32,035 nt of DNA from contig JBEIHC010000018.1 in NCBI GenBank assembly GCA_040381555.1, forward strand, positions 1 to 32,035, written 5' to 3'. How positions within the stretch are numbered: the stretch's first letter is position 1; each line of letters begins with the position of its first letter. The position numbers and the translations under genes were made by a program. The notes under the pieces were generated by a model. The model made no database searches. It saw nothing but the letters and a program-made list of their open reading frames with translations, and was not told the DNA's origin. Below are positions 14,001-23,611 of this stretch, piece by piece. Origin of the DNA: CANHCC01 sp040381555 (GTDB lineage: Bacteria; Bacteroidota; Bacteroidia; J057; RFSG01).

Positions 14001-15506
14001 TTACCAGGCTCGTTTTTTCCAAGCAGAATTATTCGACTGTGGAGAATCTACCGCAGGACTTGACGCCACTTGAGTTATTTGGGAAATAGTACCCACCAAC
14101 AGTGCCAATGCTTCTTTTTCTTCCGAATTCAACTTTTCAGTCAACATTTCTGGCTTGTAATACCGAGTAATGAAATGTGTGTCGAAATCTCCTGAACGAA
14201 ATGCAGGATGCAGCATTACAAATCGACAAAATGGTAAAGTCGTTTTGACTCCGGATATTTTATACTCATCGATTGCGCGTACCATTCGATCCATTGCTTC
14301 TTCTCTGGTTCCGGCATGTACAATCAATTTGGAAATCATCGGATCGTAATAAATGGGAATATCCATTCCTTCTTCAAATCCATCATCTACTCGTATGCCC
14401 GGACCGGAAGGCCTGCGATATACATTAAGTCTACCAATATCGGGCAAGAAATTATTTGCAGGATCTTCGGCATACACCCGCACCTCTACAGCATGACCAT
14501 GTATCTTCAATTCCTCCTGCTTGAAGCCAAGGGGATAACCCATTGCAATGTTAATTTGCTCTCGAACCAGATCCAATCCAGTAATCATTTCCGTTACCGG
14601 ATGCTCCACTTGAAGCCGGGTATTCATTTCGAGGAAATAGAAGTTTAATTGACTATCCACTAAAAACTCTACTGTACCCGCATTGGTATAATTACAGGCT
14701 TTGCAAACATTAACAGCAGCCTCGCCCATTGCCTTCCTGATTTCTGGAGTGAGAATGGCAGAGGGTGCTTCTTCCACCACTTTCTGATGCCTGCGCTGAA
14801 CTGAGCATTCTCTTTCGAATAAATAAAGAACATTTCCTTGTTGATCTCCTAATACTTGAATCTCAACATGTCGGGGAGAAGCGACAAATTTTTCAATAAA
14901 TACAGCCCCATCTCCAAAGGAACTAATGGCTTCGCTGGAAGCTCTTAGCATTTGCTCTTCCAACTCTTCTGGTTTTTCCACCACCCGCATTCCTTTTCCT
15001 CCTCCACCCGCAGAGGCTTTGATCAGGATAGGATACCCTACTTCTGCTGCAATTTCCTTAGCCAGATTAGGGTCTGAAACTGCTTCATCAGTTCCCGGAA
15101 CCATCGGTACATTATAGGATTTTACGGCTTGCTTAGCGGCTAATTTACTGCCCATAACCTCCATGGCTTCTGGAGTTGGGCCAATCAAGATAATTCCTGC
15201 TTCTCTTACCGCTCGGGCAAAACCTGCATTCTCAGAAAGAAATCCATAACCTGGGTGAATGGCATCCACTTGAAGCTCTTGACAGATTTCCAATATTTTA
15301 TCTGCCCTGAGATAAGACTCAGAGGAGGGTGCAGGCCCAAGGCAACGGGCTTCATCTGCATACAATACATGAGGGGAGCGACGGTCGGCTTCCGAATAAA
15401 CCGCTACGGTGCGAATACCCATTTCCCGGGCCGTGCGCATAATCCGTAAGGCAATCTCTCCCCGGTTAGCGACAAGTAATTTATGGATGGATTTAATCTC
15501 AGGCAT
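14001..15506 (-). CDS. accC: Biotin carboxylase subunit of an acyl-CoA carboxylase
   Basis: A 501-aa ATP-grasp enzyme. It begins KLLVANRGEIALRIMRTARE, has the glycine-rich ATP loop KASAGGGGKGMR, the ECSVQRRHQK motif, MNTRLQVEHPVTE with active-site Glu and Arg, and the C-terminal DNFxxNTxF-type region. It carboxylates biotin on a carrier using ATP and bicarbonate. An upstream ATG at 15527 is rejected: a -7 box (15525-15532) overlaps it, so the start is the ATG at 15506 (MPEIKSIHKL). About 40 residues beyond the usual E. coli end suggest the propionyl/acetyl-CoA-type subunit found separately in Bacteroidota. The carrier (827-1330) is 13 kb away. RidA follows by 12 nt. Confidence 0.93.
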   Translation of the reverse strand: MPEIKSIHKLLVANRGEIALRIMRTAREMGIRTVAVYSEADRRSPHVLYADEARCLGPAPSSESYLRADKILEICQELQVDAIHPGYGFLSENAGFARAVREAGIILIGPTPEAMEVMGSKLAAKQAVKSYNVPMVPGTDEAVSDPNLAKEIAAEVGYPILIKASAGGGGKGMRVVEKPEELEEQMLRASSEAISSFGDGAVFIEKFVASPRHVEIQVLGDQQGNVLYLFERECSVQRRHQKVVEEAPSAILTPEIRKAMGEAAVNVCKACNYTNAGTVEFLVDSQLNFYFLEMNTRLQVEHPVTEMITGLDLVREQINIAMGYPLGFKQEELKIHGHAVEVRVYAEDPANNFLPDIGRLNVYRRPSGPGIRVDDGFEEGMDIPIYYDPMISKLIVHAGTREEAMDRMVRAIDEYKISGVKTTLPFCRFVMLHPAFRSGDFDTHFITRYYKPEMLTEKLNSEEKEALALLVGTISQITQVASSPAVDSPQSNNSAWKKRAW

Positions 15507-15524
15507 AAGGACTAATTTCAGGGA

Positions 15525-15532
15525 CAAATTTA
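15525..15532 (-). promoter_or_regulatory. -7 box of the biotin carboxylase gene
   Basis: Minus strand TAAATTTG (full match to TAnnTTTG), 18 nt before the ATG at 15506. A TTG at 15550-15548 is 15 nt upstream, slightly too close. It decides against the ATG at 15527. Confidence 0.5.
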
Positions 15533-15588
15533 CAGGAATGATGGTATCAAATAGTATTTTTTCGAAAGCCCGGCGAAGACAGGACCCT

Positions 15589-18354
15589 TTATTCTGTTTT
15601 TAGGAGAAATTCTATTCTTTCAGAAACAATTGGATTCTTTTCCCGAATGAGTTGACCTTCTAACAAAGAAGTTACGGAAGCCTTTTGCTCTGGATATAAA
15701 ATACTCCAATCTCTTAAAATTATGGCAGCCTGTTGACGCATTTCCGGCATGGGGTCATAATATAGTATAGCGGTAAGAATGGATTTTATTTCATTCTGTC
15801 TGATTTCTGACTGTTCTGAAGTTAACTCTCCTTCTAGTAAATTAAGAATAACAAATCGAGTTGTGCCAGGCAGGCCTACTTTCAACGATTCATGAATGAG
15901 GGGAAAGTAAGCACTGTCTTCTGATACATTTAAAATTTTCAAGGCTGCCAGCAGTATTTCATCGTGCCCGTTTCGGGAAGCTTTTATAGTACGGGCATGA
16001 GCCAATGCTGCTTTTTCATCCAATAAATAATAGCCCTCTAAAGATAATGCCTGAATTACATAACTGGAATCTTTTAAGCCAAACTCCATCACCTGTCTAA
16101 CAGAAGATTTCAAAGCTTCATCCACCTGACCTTGGTCATTCAGTAAATCATATTGCTGACGAAGTAATTCATAGGCCGCCATACGAATGCGAATATTGGG
16201 GTTTCGACACCAATTTAAGGCTTTAAGCGAAAGTTTTAAACTGGCAGGTCCATCGTAATAGCTTAATACTTCCATTGCCTGAATGGGCAAGCCTTCGTGC
16301 AAGGAATCATTTGAAGCTACTGCACAGAAAAACTGAAATACAGAATCTTCAGATAGACTTAATGAAAGTTCGTCTAATGCCTGAGATTTTAAGGATGCCT
16401 CTTGGGCATAGTCAAATAAGAAACGCCAGTCCTCTGTTGATCTTTTTTCGCGAATTCGGCCTGGCAATACACGCTTAGGGTCCAGAACCACAGCCTTGGG
16501 GCTTTTATCAGACTTGAATCGAATCAAGGTATCCCGGGTATTTAAAGTAAATGGAATGTATTTGGGCTGAGTGCCTTCAAAAATCAAGAGCTCTAAAGGA
16601 AGCGACCATACTTCGGACTTTCCTCCTTCAATTACTTGGTGAATACTGATTAAAGTCTCTCCTGAAATTTCATCCCACTCTTCTTCCATTTCGATACTAG
16701 GATGTCCTGGAGAATAAAACCATTGAGAAAAAAATGTATGCCAATCTTTGCCGGTAACTTCTTCTAAAATCAAGCGCAAATGCTGTACTTCTGCAGAATT
16801 AAATTCCCTTTGCTTCAGATACCTGCCCAGCGTTTCAAAGAAAGCTTCATCTCCTGCAACCGATCTAAGATAATGTAAAATGCAGGCCCCCTTTTGGTAG
16901 GAATGTACATCAAATACATCGCCAGGGTTATGATAGTAATGCCGAACTAAGGGTTTATGTTTTGAGCCCGATCGATATAAGTATACATTTAGATCATTTC
17001 GAAGATGACGCGCTGCTTCTTCTTTGCCGTATTTATGTTCTTTCCATAAATATTCCCCATAACTGGCAAATGATTCATTCAGGCAAATTTGCGACCAGCT
17101 CTCTGCAGTAACTAAATCACCAAACCAGTGATGGGCCAGTTCATGGGCAATGATGTCTTCATAATTACCATCATTAAAGTCGCAGGAATCTTGTTGGAGA
17201 TATTCAAAATGTACAACCGCTCCAGTATTCTCCATAGCGCCGGAAACAAATTCCCGAACGACGATTTGTGCATATTTATCCCAGGGATAAGGGTAGTTGA
17301 ATTTAGTGGAAAAGAATTCCAGCATTTCAGGTGTATTTCCGAAAGTCATCTTGGCATATTTCGCATAGGCAGGTTCTACAAAATATTCTACCGGGATGCC
17401 TCTCCAGGTTTCTGAAAGCTTACTAAACTTTCCAGCAGCAATCATAAAAAGATAAGGCGCATGGGGCTTGTCCTGTTTCCAATAATCAGTGCGCGTGCCC
17501 TGTCTGTTTTTAATTGAGGAAATTAATTTTCCATTAGATAAGCTGATAAATGAATCAGGAACGGTGAGATAGATTTCTTGGGTGGTTTTTTGATTCGGCG
17601 CATCCAATGTTGGAAACCAGCAGGAGGATGATTCTGGTTCTCCTTGAGTCCAGAGTTGTTGGGGGTGGGCAAGGTCTTTTCCTTCTGGATTGACAAAATA
17701 CAAGCCTCTATCTGAATGAATAGCTGCACTGCCTCCAGATTGAATACTGTTGGGGTTTGCAGTGTATTCAATTTCTAGAATCAAGGTGTCTTTTCTTGAA
17801 AATGATTTACCTAAGGCAATGTGAAGGTGTGCACTGTCCTGATAGGAATAAGAGAGGGTGGATATGCTTGGAGAGATAAGTCGAACAGAATGTATGATAA
17901 ACCCTTTGGCATCGAGCGTAAGAGAATCTGAGGGAGAGAACCAAGGCGAGAGGGTAAGCTGTGCTTTCCCATTTAATTGAGCACTGTCCCAATTGGGGGT
18001 GAGCTCCAGTCGGGTGTGGATGAGACGAAAAATTCTTTCTGCTGATGCTTGATAGCTGTCTTGAGGTTGTGCCAATAGATTAACAGAGCCTTGATCGAAT
18101 TCCGACATTCTATCCAGTGAGTCGAGCAGGGATTCAATCTCGGTTGATTTTCCCGCAATTGCCTTTTCTGTTTGAGCGGCTTTTCGGCTGCGGCAACCGA
18201 CAAGTAAAAGGAGTAGAATTGCAAGGGAAATAATGGCTTTGAATCCTAAAGCCAATATAGGATTTCTGGAATTGAGGGGGTAAACGGGAAATTGTTTTGT
18301 GTTCGATTTAGGAAATAGGAAGATTGGGGAAAATGGGTAGAATTTGTGGCTCAT
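15589..18354 (-). CDS. M1-family aminopeptidase, probable lipoprotein
   Basis: A 921-aa protein with the M1 metallopeptidase core: exopeptidase motif GAMEN (372-376), zinc motif HELAHHW (404-410) and the third ligand Glu427, 18 residues beyond (LNE). These remove N-terminal amino acids from peptides. Residues 34-54 form a hydrophobic segment ending LLLLLVGC (Cys54), so it is a lipoprotein. Fifty-three residues before Cys are too many; a TTG at 18255 would give MALGFKAIISLAILLLLLVG with Cys21 and is a plausible true start. The C-terminal half (about 600-915) looks alpha-helical, as in other large M1 members. A TATATTTA box lies about 30 nt before the ATG. It is 62 nt upstream of accC and probably separate from it. 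Confidence 0.92.
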   Translation of the reverse strand: MSHKFYPFSPIFLFPKSNTKQFPVYPLNSRNPILALGFKAIISLAILLLLLVGCRSRKAAQTEKAIAGKSTEIESLLDSLDRMSEFDQGSVNLLAQPQDSYQASAERIFRLIHTRLELTPNWDSAQLNGKAQLTLSPWFSPSDSLTLDAKGFIIHSVRLISPSISTLSYSYQDSAHLHIALGKSFSRKDTLILEIEYTANPNSIQSGGSAAIHSDRGLYFVNPEGKDLAHPQQLWTQGEPESSSCWFPTLDAPNQKTTQEIYLTVPDSFISLSNGKLISSIKNRQGTRTDYWKQDKPHAPYLFMIAAGKFSKLSETWRGIPVEYFVEPAYAKYAKMTFGNTPEMLEFFSTKFNYPYPWDKYAQIVVREFVSGAMENTGAVVHFEYLQQDSCDFNDGNYEDIIAHELAHHWFGDLVTAESWSQICLNESFASYGEYLWKEHKYGKEEAARHLRNDLNVYLYRSGSKHKPLVRHYYHNPGDVFDVHSYQKGACILHYLRSVAGDEAFFETLGRYLKQREFNSAEVQHLRLILEEVTGKDWHTFFSQWFYSPGHPSIEMEEEWDEISGETLISIHQVIEGGKSEVWSLPLELLIFEGTQPKYIPFTLNTRDTLIRFKSDKSPKAVVLDPKRVLPGRIREKRSTEDWRFLFDYAQEASLKSQALDELSLSLSEDSVFQFFCAVASNDSLHEGLPIQAMEVLSYYDGPASLKLSLKALNWCRNPNIRIRMAAYELLRQQYDLLNDQGQVDEALKSSVRQVMEFGLKDSSYVIQALSLEGYYLLDEKAALAHARTIKASRNGHDEILLAALKILNVSEDSAYFPLIHESLKVGLPGTTRFVILNLLEGELTSEQSEIRQNEIKSILTAILYYDPMPEMRQQAAIILRDWSILYPEQKASVTSLLEGQLIREKNPIVSERIEFLLKTE

Positions 18355-18590
18355 TCAGGATGTTTGTAATTAATCTTTAGGGTAAATATACAAAAGGGCT
18401 CTGAAATGATGGACATTCGACCAGCCTTGAAATAAATAACAGCCCTAAGCTGGGGTTATCTCTTATCCGGAAATAAATTTTCAGTTAATGTCCTATTAAT
18501 AGGGAAAAATGACAGAGCATACCCTTGAAAGTCTGGCCGGTGCAGGTTGCTGAATTGCAACTCCGTTCTCACTCTCCGCTTTCACTCTGT

Positions 18591-19091
18591 CTATTCGGCC
18601 GTATCCTTTACAATCCGTATCCCTAATGAGGTAGTAAAAGAATCCTGAGCATCTTCCAGCTCCCTTTCCAACTGTACCGCTTGTAATTCGCGAAATTGAA
18701 TTTGCATGAGTACCTTTTTTAATTGGGATTCTTCGGCCGTATCAGATTGCATGAGCTGGATATATTCTTGGTAGTCATTTGAAAATAACTCATCGTAGAA
18801 TTCAAACAATTCCACCATCTTTTCTTTCATTTTTTCCCCTCCGGGAAATACTTCTATGGCCTTGATTTCGGGTATAGATTTACGCACCTCTGAATGGGCA
18901 GCATCAATTTGATGTTGCAAAGAATCTTTTTTCCCAGAAAGAAGGGTGGCATTAATCTGGTTGAGTTGATCCATCAACCGAACCTGATGAATAATCAGAG
19001 AATCATTGAATTTTCTGGCCTTGTTCTTCTCATTGGAACAGGAAGTGAACAACAAGCTAAACAGCAGTGGTAGTATCAGTGCGTATTTCAT
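18591..19091 (-). CDS. Small coiled-coil lipoprotein encoded after secA
   Basis: From the ATG at 19091 the product is 166 aa: MKYALILPLLFSLLFTSC with lipobox FTSC (Cys18), then about 145 residues, largely charged and helical (QIDAAHSEVRKSIPEI, GGEKMKEKMVELFEFY, RELQAVQLERELEDAQ), predicted coiled coil. The annotated-looking upstream ATG (19106) adds MSCQC and is less likely. ATG overlaps the secA TGA in ATGA, a classic coupling signal. I recognise no family; it resembles many short Bacteroidota lipoproteins of unknown function. Its placement with secA need not mean a role in secretion. Confidence 0.8.
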   Translation of the reverse strand: MKYALILPLLFSLLFTSCSNEKNKARKFNDSLIIHQVRLMDQLNQINATLLSGKKDSLQHQIDAAHSEVRKSIPEIKAIEVFPGGEKMKEKMVELFEFYDELFSNDYQEYIQLMQSDTAEESQLKKVLMQIQFRELQAVQLERELEDAQDSFTTSLGIRIVKDTAE

Positions 19092-22000
19092 ACATTGGCA
19101 TGACATTTCTTATACTTCTTACCACTTCCGCAAGGGCAGGGGTCGTTCGGGCCAATTTTAGGACCTACTTTAACGGGTTCTTTTTTGACGGGCTCCTGAG
19201 TAGGATGGGCAGCATCCGGACCTTCTGGCGCGGGCAATGCTCTTCCCGCTTCTTCATGCTTCGTTTTTAACTTAGAAAAGTCATCTCGAACAATTGGCGC
19301 TTTGGTAACTGTTTTTTCATCGGCGGCAGCAATTTCCCCTTTGTAAATAAAGGATATCACTTGCAGATTGACTTCTCTTAGCATTTGCTGGAATAATTCA
19401 AATGCTTCAAATTTATAGACCAATAAAGGATCTTTTTGCTCATATACTGCATTCTGAACCGACTGACGCAAATCATCCATTTCTCGAAGGTGGTTCTTCC
19501 ATTTGTCGTCGATTACAGCCAGCGATACATTCTTCTCGAAAGAATCAACCACTTCCATTCCGGAGCTAGCCAATACTTTCTCCATTTCCAGCATTAATCG
19601 GAGGGTGCGACTCCCATCGGAGAAGCGAATGTCCACATAATTAATATTGGGGTGCTCTGCTTTTAATCTCTGGAAGCCTTCGAAGGTTTTGGAAGCCATT
19701 TCAGTTTTCTTCCGGTGATAGTATTTCCGGGCCTCCTCATAAATGCGCAGGGTTAAATCATTCTCATTGAGCTCACCCATTTGCTTGTCATTGATTTTGG
19801 GGTCAATAGCCAAATGGCGGATACACTCCATGCGTAACCCTTCAGAGTCAGACATATTATGCCAACGCTCTACCAATGTTTGGCAAAAGTCATAGAGCAT
19901 ATTGTCTAAGTCAATTTTGATTTTATCGCCAAAGAGTGCGTTGCGACGCCGGCGATAAATCACCTCGCGCTGAGAATTCATTACATCATCATATTCCAGC
20001 AATCGCTTGCGCATGCCGAAATTATTCTCCTCTACTTTCTTTTGAGCATTTGTAATCGTTTTGGAAATGAGGGAACTTTGAATTACCTCCCCATCTTTCA
20101 ATCCCATTCTGTCCATCCATTTGGAGATTCTTTCCGATCCAAAAAGGCGCATCAAATCATCTTCCAATGACACAAAGAATTGAGAAGAACCTGGATCTCC
20201 TTGTCTTCCTGAACGACCTCTTAACTGTCTGTCCACCCGGCGGGAATCATGTCTTTCGGTACCTATAATGGCTAAGCCTCCAGCTTCTTTTACTCCAGCA
20301 CCCAATTTAATATCCGTACCCCTTCCGGCCATATTGGTCGCGATGGTTACTGTACCAGCTTGACCAGCAACGGCCACAATCTCTGCCTCCCTTTGGTGAA
20401 ATTTCGCATTCAATACATTGTGATTGATGTTGCGCAATTTGAGCATTCTACTCAGCAACTCCGATACTTCTACCGAAGTAGTTCCTACCAGCACGGGGCG
20501 TTTCTCCCCTGATAGTTTGACAATCTCCTGAATAACAGCATCGTATTTTTCTTTTTTGGTTTTGTAAACCAAATCATCCGAATCTTTCCGAACGATATTG
20601 CGATGTGTCGGAATAACCACCACATCGAGTTTGTAAATTTGATATAATTCTGCTGCTTCGGTTTCAGCAGTACCGGTCATACCCGAGAGTTTGTGGTACA
20701 TACGGAAATAATTCTGTAGGGTAACAGTAGCAAAAGTTTGAGTAGCAGCTTCAACCTTCACATTCTCCTTGGCTTCAATCGCTTGGTGTAAGCCATCAGA
20801 ATATCTTCTGCCACTTAATACCCGGCCCGTCTGTTCATCTACAATATTTACTTTGCCTTCCTGCACGATGTACTCGACATCTTTTTCAAATAGGGTATAG
20901 GCCTTGAGTAATTGCTGAATAGAGTGAAGTCGTTCTGATTTCTCAGAATACTGACGAGAAATTTCATCCTTTTGGCGCAATTTGTCTTCTTCGGCAAAGG
21001 TGGAGTTTCCTTCTATTTCTGAAAGTAGAGAAGTGATATCTGGCAAAACGAACAAGTCTGGATCTTCTCCAGATTGGGTAATTAATTCCCGGCCTTTATC
21101 TGTCAGGTCAATCTGATTGCTTTTTTCATCAATGGTAAAAAACAGCTCATCATCTACGATAAACATGTTTTTGGAATTATCCTGCATGTAAAACCCTTCG
21201 GTTTTTTGCATGATGGATTTCATTCCGGTTTCACTCAAAAATTTAATCAAAGGCTTGGATTTGGGTAAGCCTTTAAAGGCACGAAACAAAGCAAGACCCC
21301 CTTTTTCGGTATCGCCGGCTTCAATGAGTTTTTTTGCTTCGAGCAAGAGGGCATTGGTTAATTTCTTTTGCTCAGAAACCAATTTCTCGATGCGTGGTTT
21401 CCATAAATGAAATTCATGTTTTTCACCTTGGGGTACTGGCCCAGAGATAATCAAAGGAGTACGCGCCTCATCTACTAAAACGGAATCTACCTCATCAATG
21501 ATGGCATAATGATGAGGTCTTTGTACCAGATATTCGGGATGGGTAACCATATTATCCCGAAGATAATCAAAGCCAAACTCGTTGTTTGTTCCATAGGTGA
21601 TGTCTGCCTGATAAGCAGCCCTTCTGTCATCTGAATTAGGGTCATGTTTATCAATACAATCTACCGTAATGCCATGAAACTGAAACAAAGGGCCATTCCA
21701 CTCGGAATCTCGTTTGGCAAGATAATCATTGACCGTTACTACATGTACTCCAGTACCCGGTAAGGCATTTAAATAGGCAGGCAAGGTGGAAACCAAGGTT
21801 TTCCCCTCTCCTGTTGCCATCTCGGCAATTTTACCCTGATGCAGTACGATACCCCCAATCAGCTGAACATCATAGTGAATCATACTCCACTCAATTTCCG
21901 CTCCGGCAGCTATCCAGGTATTGGACCAAATCGCATATTCGCCTTCGATAGTGATATTGGAGTTGGTAACAGCTAGGTCTCTATCCAGTTGGGTAGCTCT

Positions 22001-22393
22001 TACTTTAAGTTGTTTTTGTTCTGTCCATCTTCTGGCGGTTTCTTTTACCACGGCAAATGCCTCCGGCAGAATTTCCAACAAAATCTCTTCTAGGCTTTTG
22101 TTTCTAGACTTCTTGAGTTTATCAGCTTGCTCAAATAATCTTTCTTTTTCATCGGTTTCTTCAGAGTTCTCTAATTGGGCAATTTGTCCTTGGATTTCCT
22201 CCATTTCTGCCGTAATATCTTTGAGGTAATCCTGGATGCGATTTCTGAATTCGCTTGTTTTTCCTCTCAGTTCATCATCAGAGAAATTACGGTAGGAGGC
22301 GTAAAATTCATTGATTTGACGAACCAATGGTTGCATTTCCCGGACATCCTTATCTTTTTTGGATCCGAAAAGTTTAGAAATTAAATTGAGCAT
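19088..22393 (-). CDS. secA: Preprotein translocase ATPase SecA
   Basis: The 1101-aa protein carries all SecA landmarks: Walker A MATGEGKTL (about 192-200), DEVD-type motif IDEVDSVLVDEARTPLII, TNMAGRGTDIKLG, ERHDSRRVDRQLRGRSGRQGD, and the C-terminal zinc-binding CPCGSGKKYKKCH, used for SecB/membrane contact. It drives protein export through SecYEG. At about 1100 aa it is 200 residues longer than E. coli SecA, with extra sequence in the region of the crosslinking domain and near the C-terminus, as is usual in Bacteroidota. The stop overlaps the start of the following lipoprotein gene. Confidence 0.98.
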   Translation of the reverse strand: MLNLISKLFGSKKDKDVREMQPLVRQINEFYASYRNFSDDELRGKTSEFRNRIQDYLKDITAEMEEIQGQIAQLENSEETDEKERLFEQADKLKKSRNKSLEEILLEILPEAFAVVKETARRWTEQKQLKVRATQLDRDLAVTNSNITIEGEYAIWSNTWIAAGAEIEWSMIHYDVQLIGGIVLHQGKIAEMATGEGKTLVSTLPAYLNALPGTGVHVVTVNDYLAKRDSEWNGPLFQFHGITVDCIDKHDPNSDDRRAAYQADITYGTNNEFGFDYLRDNMVTHPEYLVQRPHHYAIIDEVDSVLVDEARTPLIISGPVPQGEKHEFHLWKPRIEKLVSEQKKLTNALLLEAKKLIEAGDTEKGGLALFRAFKGLPKSKPLIKFLSETGMKSIMQKTEGFYMQDNSKNMFIVDDELFFTIDEKSNQIDLTDKGRELITQSGEDPDLFVLPDITSLLSEIEGNSTFAEEDKLRQKDEISRQYSEKSERLHSIQQLLKAYTLFEKDVEYIVQEGKVNIVDEQTGRVLSGRRYSDGLHQAIEAKENVKVEAATQTFATVTLQNYFRMYHKLSGMTGTAETEAAELYQIYKLDVVVIPTHRNIVRKDSDDLVYKTKKEKYDAVIQEIVKLSGEKRPVLVGTTSVEVSELLSRMLKLRNINHNVLNAKFHQREAEIVAVAGQAGTVTIATNMAGRGTDIKLGAGVKEAGGLAIIGTERHDSRRVDRQLRGRSGRQGDPGSSQFFVSLEDDLMRLFGSERISKWMDRMGLKDGEVIQSSLISKTITNAQKKVEENNFGMRKRLLEYDDVMNSQREVIYRRRRNALFGDKIKIDLDNMLYDFCQTLVERWHNMSDSEGLRMECIRHLAIDPKINDKQMGELNENDLTLRIYEEARKYYHRKKTEMASKTFEGFQRLKAEHPNINYVDIRFSDGSRTLRLMLEMEKVLASSGMEVVDSFEKNVSLAVIDDKWKNHLREMDDLRQSVQNAVYEQKDPLLVYKFEAFELFQQMLREVNLQVISFIYKGEIAAADEKTVTKAPIVRDDFSKLKTKHEEAGRALPAPEGPDAAHPTQEPVKKEPVKVGPKIGPNDPCPCGSGKKYKKCHANV

Positions 22394-22796
22394 ACAGGCT
22401 TTGCGTGTACAAAATGAGTGTAAAAATAGTCAAAATCCGGGGAAAGTGGAGAGCGGGAGAGAACAGGGTAAGTGCTGATGTTATGTGTTAATAGTTGGGT
22501 AATTGTTATTGTTTTGCCTAGAGAAAATAACCCTAATCTAGGAAATAAGCTTTATCTGCTACTGAATGAATGATACTTCTTTCTTATTGTAAATGTTCGA
22601 ATCATACATTGGCTTAATTTTCACAAGAATTAATTTCGTCCATGAAGTTTTATTTGAACCGGCAGTATGCCTTTCTTCGGAATATCCTGCCTTTAAGTGA
22701 ATTTTACCCAATAAGATTTTATTTCTTAGGTAAAATGTAAAACACAAAGAGTAGGTAATTGTGGGTAAGGTCGAAAGTGTCGATTTTGAATTTTAT
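22394..22796. other. Gene-free region between murI and secA
   Basis: No credible gene in 403 nt; a 62-codon minus-strand frame (22559-22747) has no family resemblance and runs through structured sequence. The region holds the secA promoter area, an inverted repeat CCTAGA/TCTAGG (22517-22522, 22537-22542), and a bulged hairpin at 22701-22736. On the minus strand TTTTGTAC lies near the secA start, close to but not matching TAnnTTTG. Confidence 0.7.
22701..22736. other. Bulged 13-bp hairpin
   Basis: ATTTTACC-CAA-TAAGA pairs with TCTTA-GGTAAAAT, a 13-bp stem with a 3-nt bulge and a 7-nt loop, in the region between murI and secA. In the minus-strand transcript it is about 60 nt beyond the murI stop, so it may mark the end of the ompH-murI operon, though no T tract follows. 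Confidence 0.6.
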
Positions 22797-23606
22797 CTAA
22801 ACGACCTCTAATTCGACTTCTCTCCCTAAAAACTGGGCTGCAGTAGATTGGAAATTGGGCGTTAAATCTGATACAACGAAGCGGTGTTGAGGAGTTATTT
22901 TGGAAGGATTGAGCAGGCCCAATGCGTCTAAATTATTTTTGACTTCTTCCGCAACAGCAACGGAGGAATCGACCACTTCTACTGGCCGCGGCCTACTTTT
23001 ATTAAAATACCCTTGAATTTCTTCTTTAATCAGGGGGTAGTGGGTGCATCCTAAGATCAAAGAATCTAAATGTGCAAATCCGGTATCAGACATGTAGGCG
23101 TCTACGATATCCAGACTGATTTGACTATTCACCCAACCTTCTTCAATCATAGGCACCAAAAGAGGCGTGGCTTTTTCAATGACCAGTGCATCTGGAGCTA
23201 GCTCGAGCAAAGTACGCAGGTAGACATGAGATTGTATAGTGGTTTTGGTGCCAATGACGCCAATTCTTTTCATGGGGGAAACCTGCAACGCATATCGGGC
23301 TGCAGGTCGAATTACATCAAAAACAGGTATTTGGGCTTGAGCTGCCTTTGCCAGTACAACCTCTAATGTTACAGCAGAGGCAGTGTTACAGGCTATGACG
23401 ATGGCTTTTACGCCCGCTCTCATGAGGAAATCACATATTTCCGAAACATATCCCCGAAGTAATTCCGGCGATTTATCTCCATAGGGTAAATGAGCAGTAT
23501 CTCCGTAATAAAGGATATGCTCATGAGGCAGAGCCTGATTGAGTGCCCGGACGATTGTTAGACCTCCAATTCCAGAGTCGAATACTCCGATGGGAAGTTG
23601 TTGCAT
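22797..23606 (-). CDS. murI: Glutamate racemase
   Basis: A 269-aa MurI. It opens IGVFDSGIGGLTIVRAL and carries both catalytic cysteines, Cys73 in IVIACNTASA and Cys187 in LILGCTHYPL. It converts L-glutamate to D-glutamate for peptidoglycan. It starts 5 nt after the third-transcribed ompH gene (23612-24172), so it is the last gene in the ompH operon. The ompH-murI arrangement is common in Bacteroidota. Confidence 0.97.
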   Translation of the reverse strand: MQQLPIGVFDSGIGGLTIVRALNQALPHEHILYYGDTAHLPYGDKSPELLRGYVSEICDFLMRAGVKAIVIACNTASAVTLEVVLAKAAQAQIPVFDVIRPAARYALQVSPMKRIGVIGTKTTIQSHVYLRTLLELAPDALVIEKATPLLVPMIEEGWVNSQISLDIVDAYMSDTGFAHLDSLILGCTHYPLIKEEIQGYFNKSRPRPVEVVDSSVAVAEEVKNNLDALGLLNPSKITPQHRFVVSDLTPNFQSTAAQFLGREVELEVV

Positions 23607-23611
23607 GCTAA

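Noticed and set aside
18540..18570. GTTGC/GCAAC inverted repeat after the lipoprotein gene at 18591
   Set aside because: Short stem (5 bp) without a T tract; could be chance.
22559..22747. A 62-codon open frame between murI and secA
   Set aside because: No signal or family resemblance, and it runs through inverted repeats; reads as chance.
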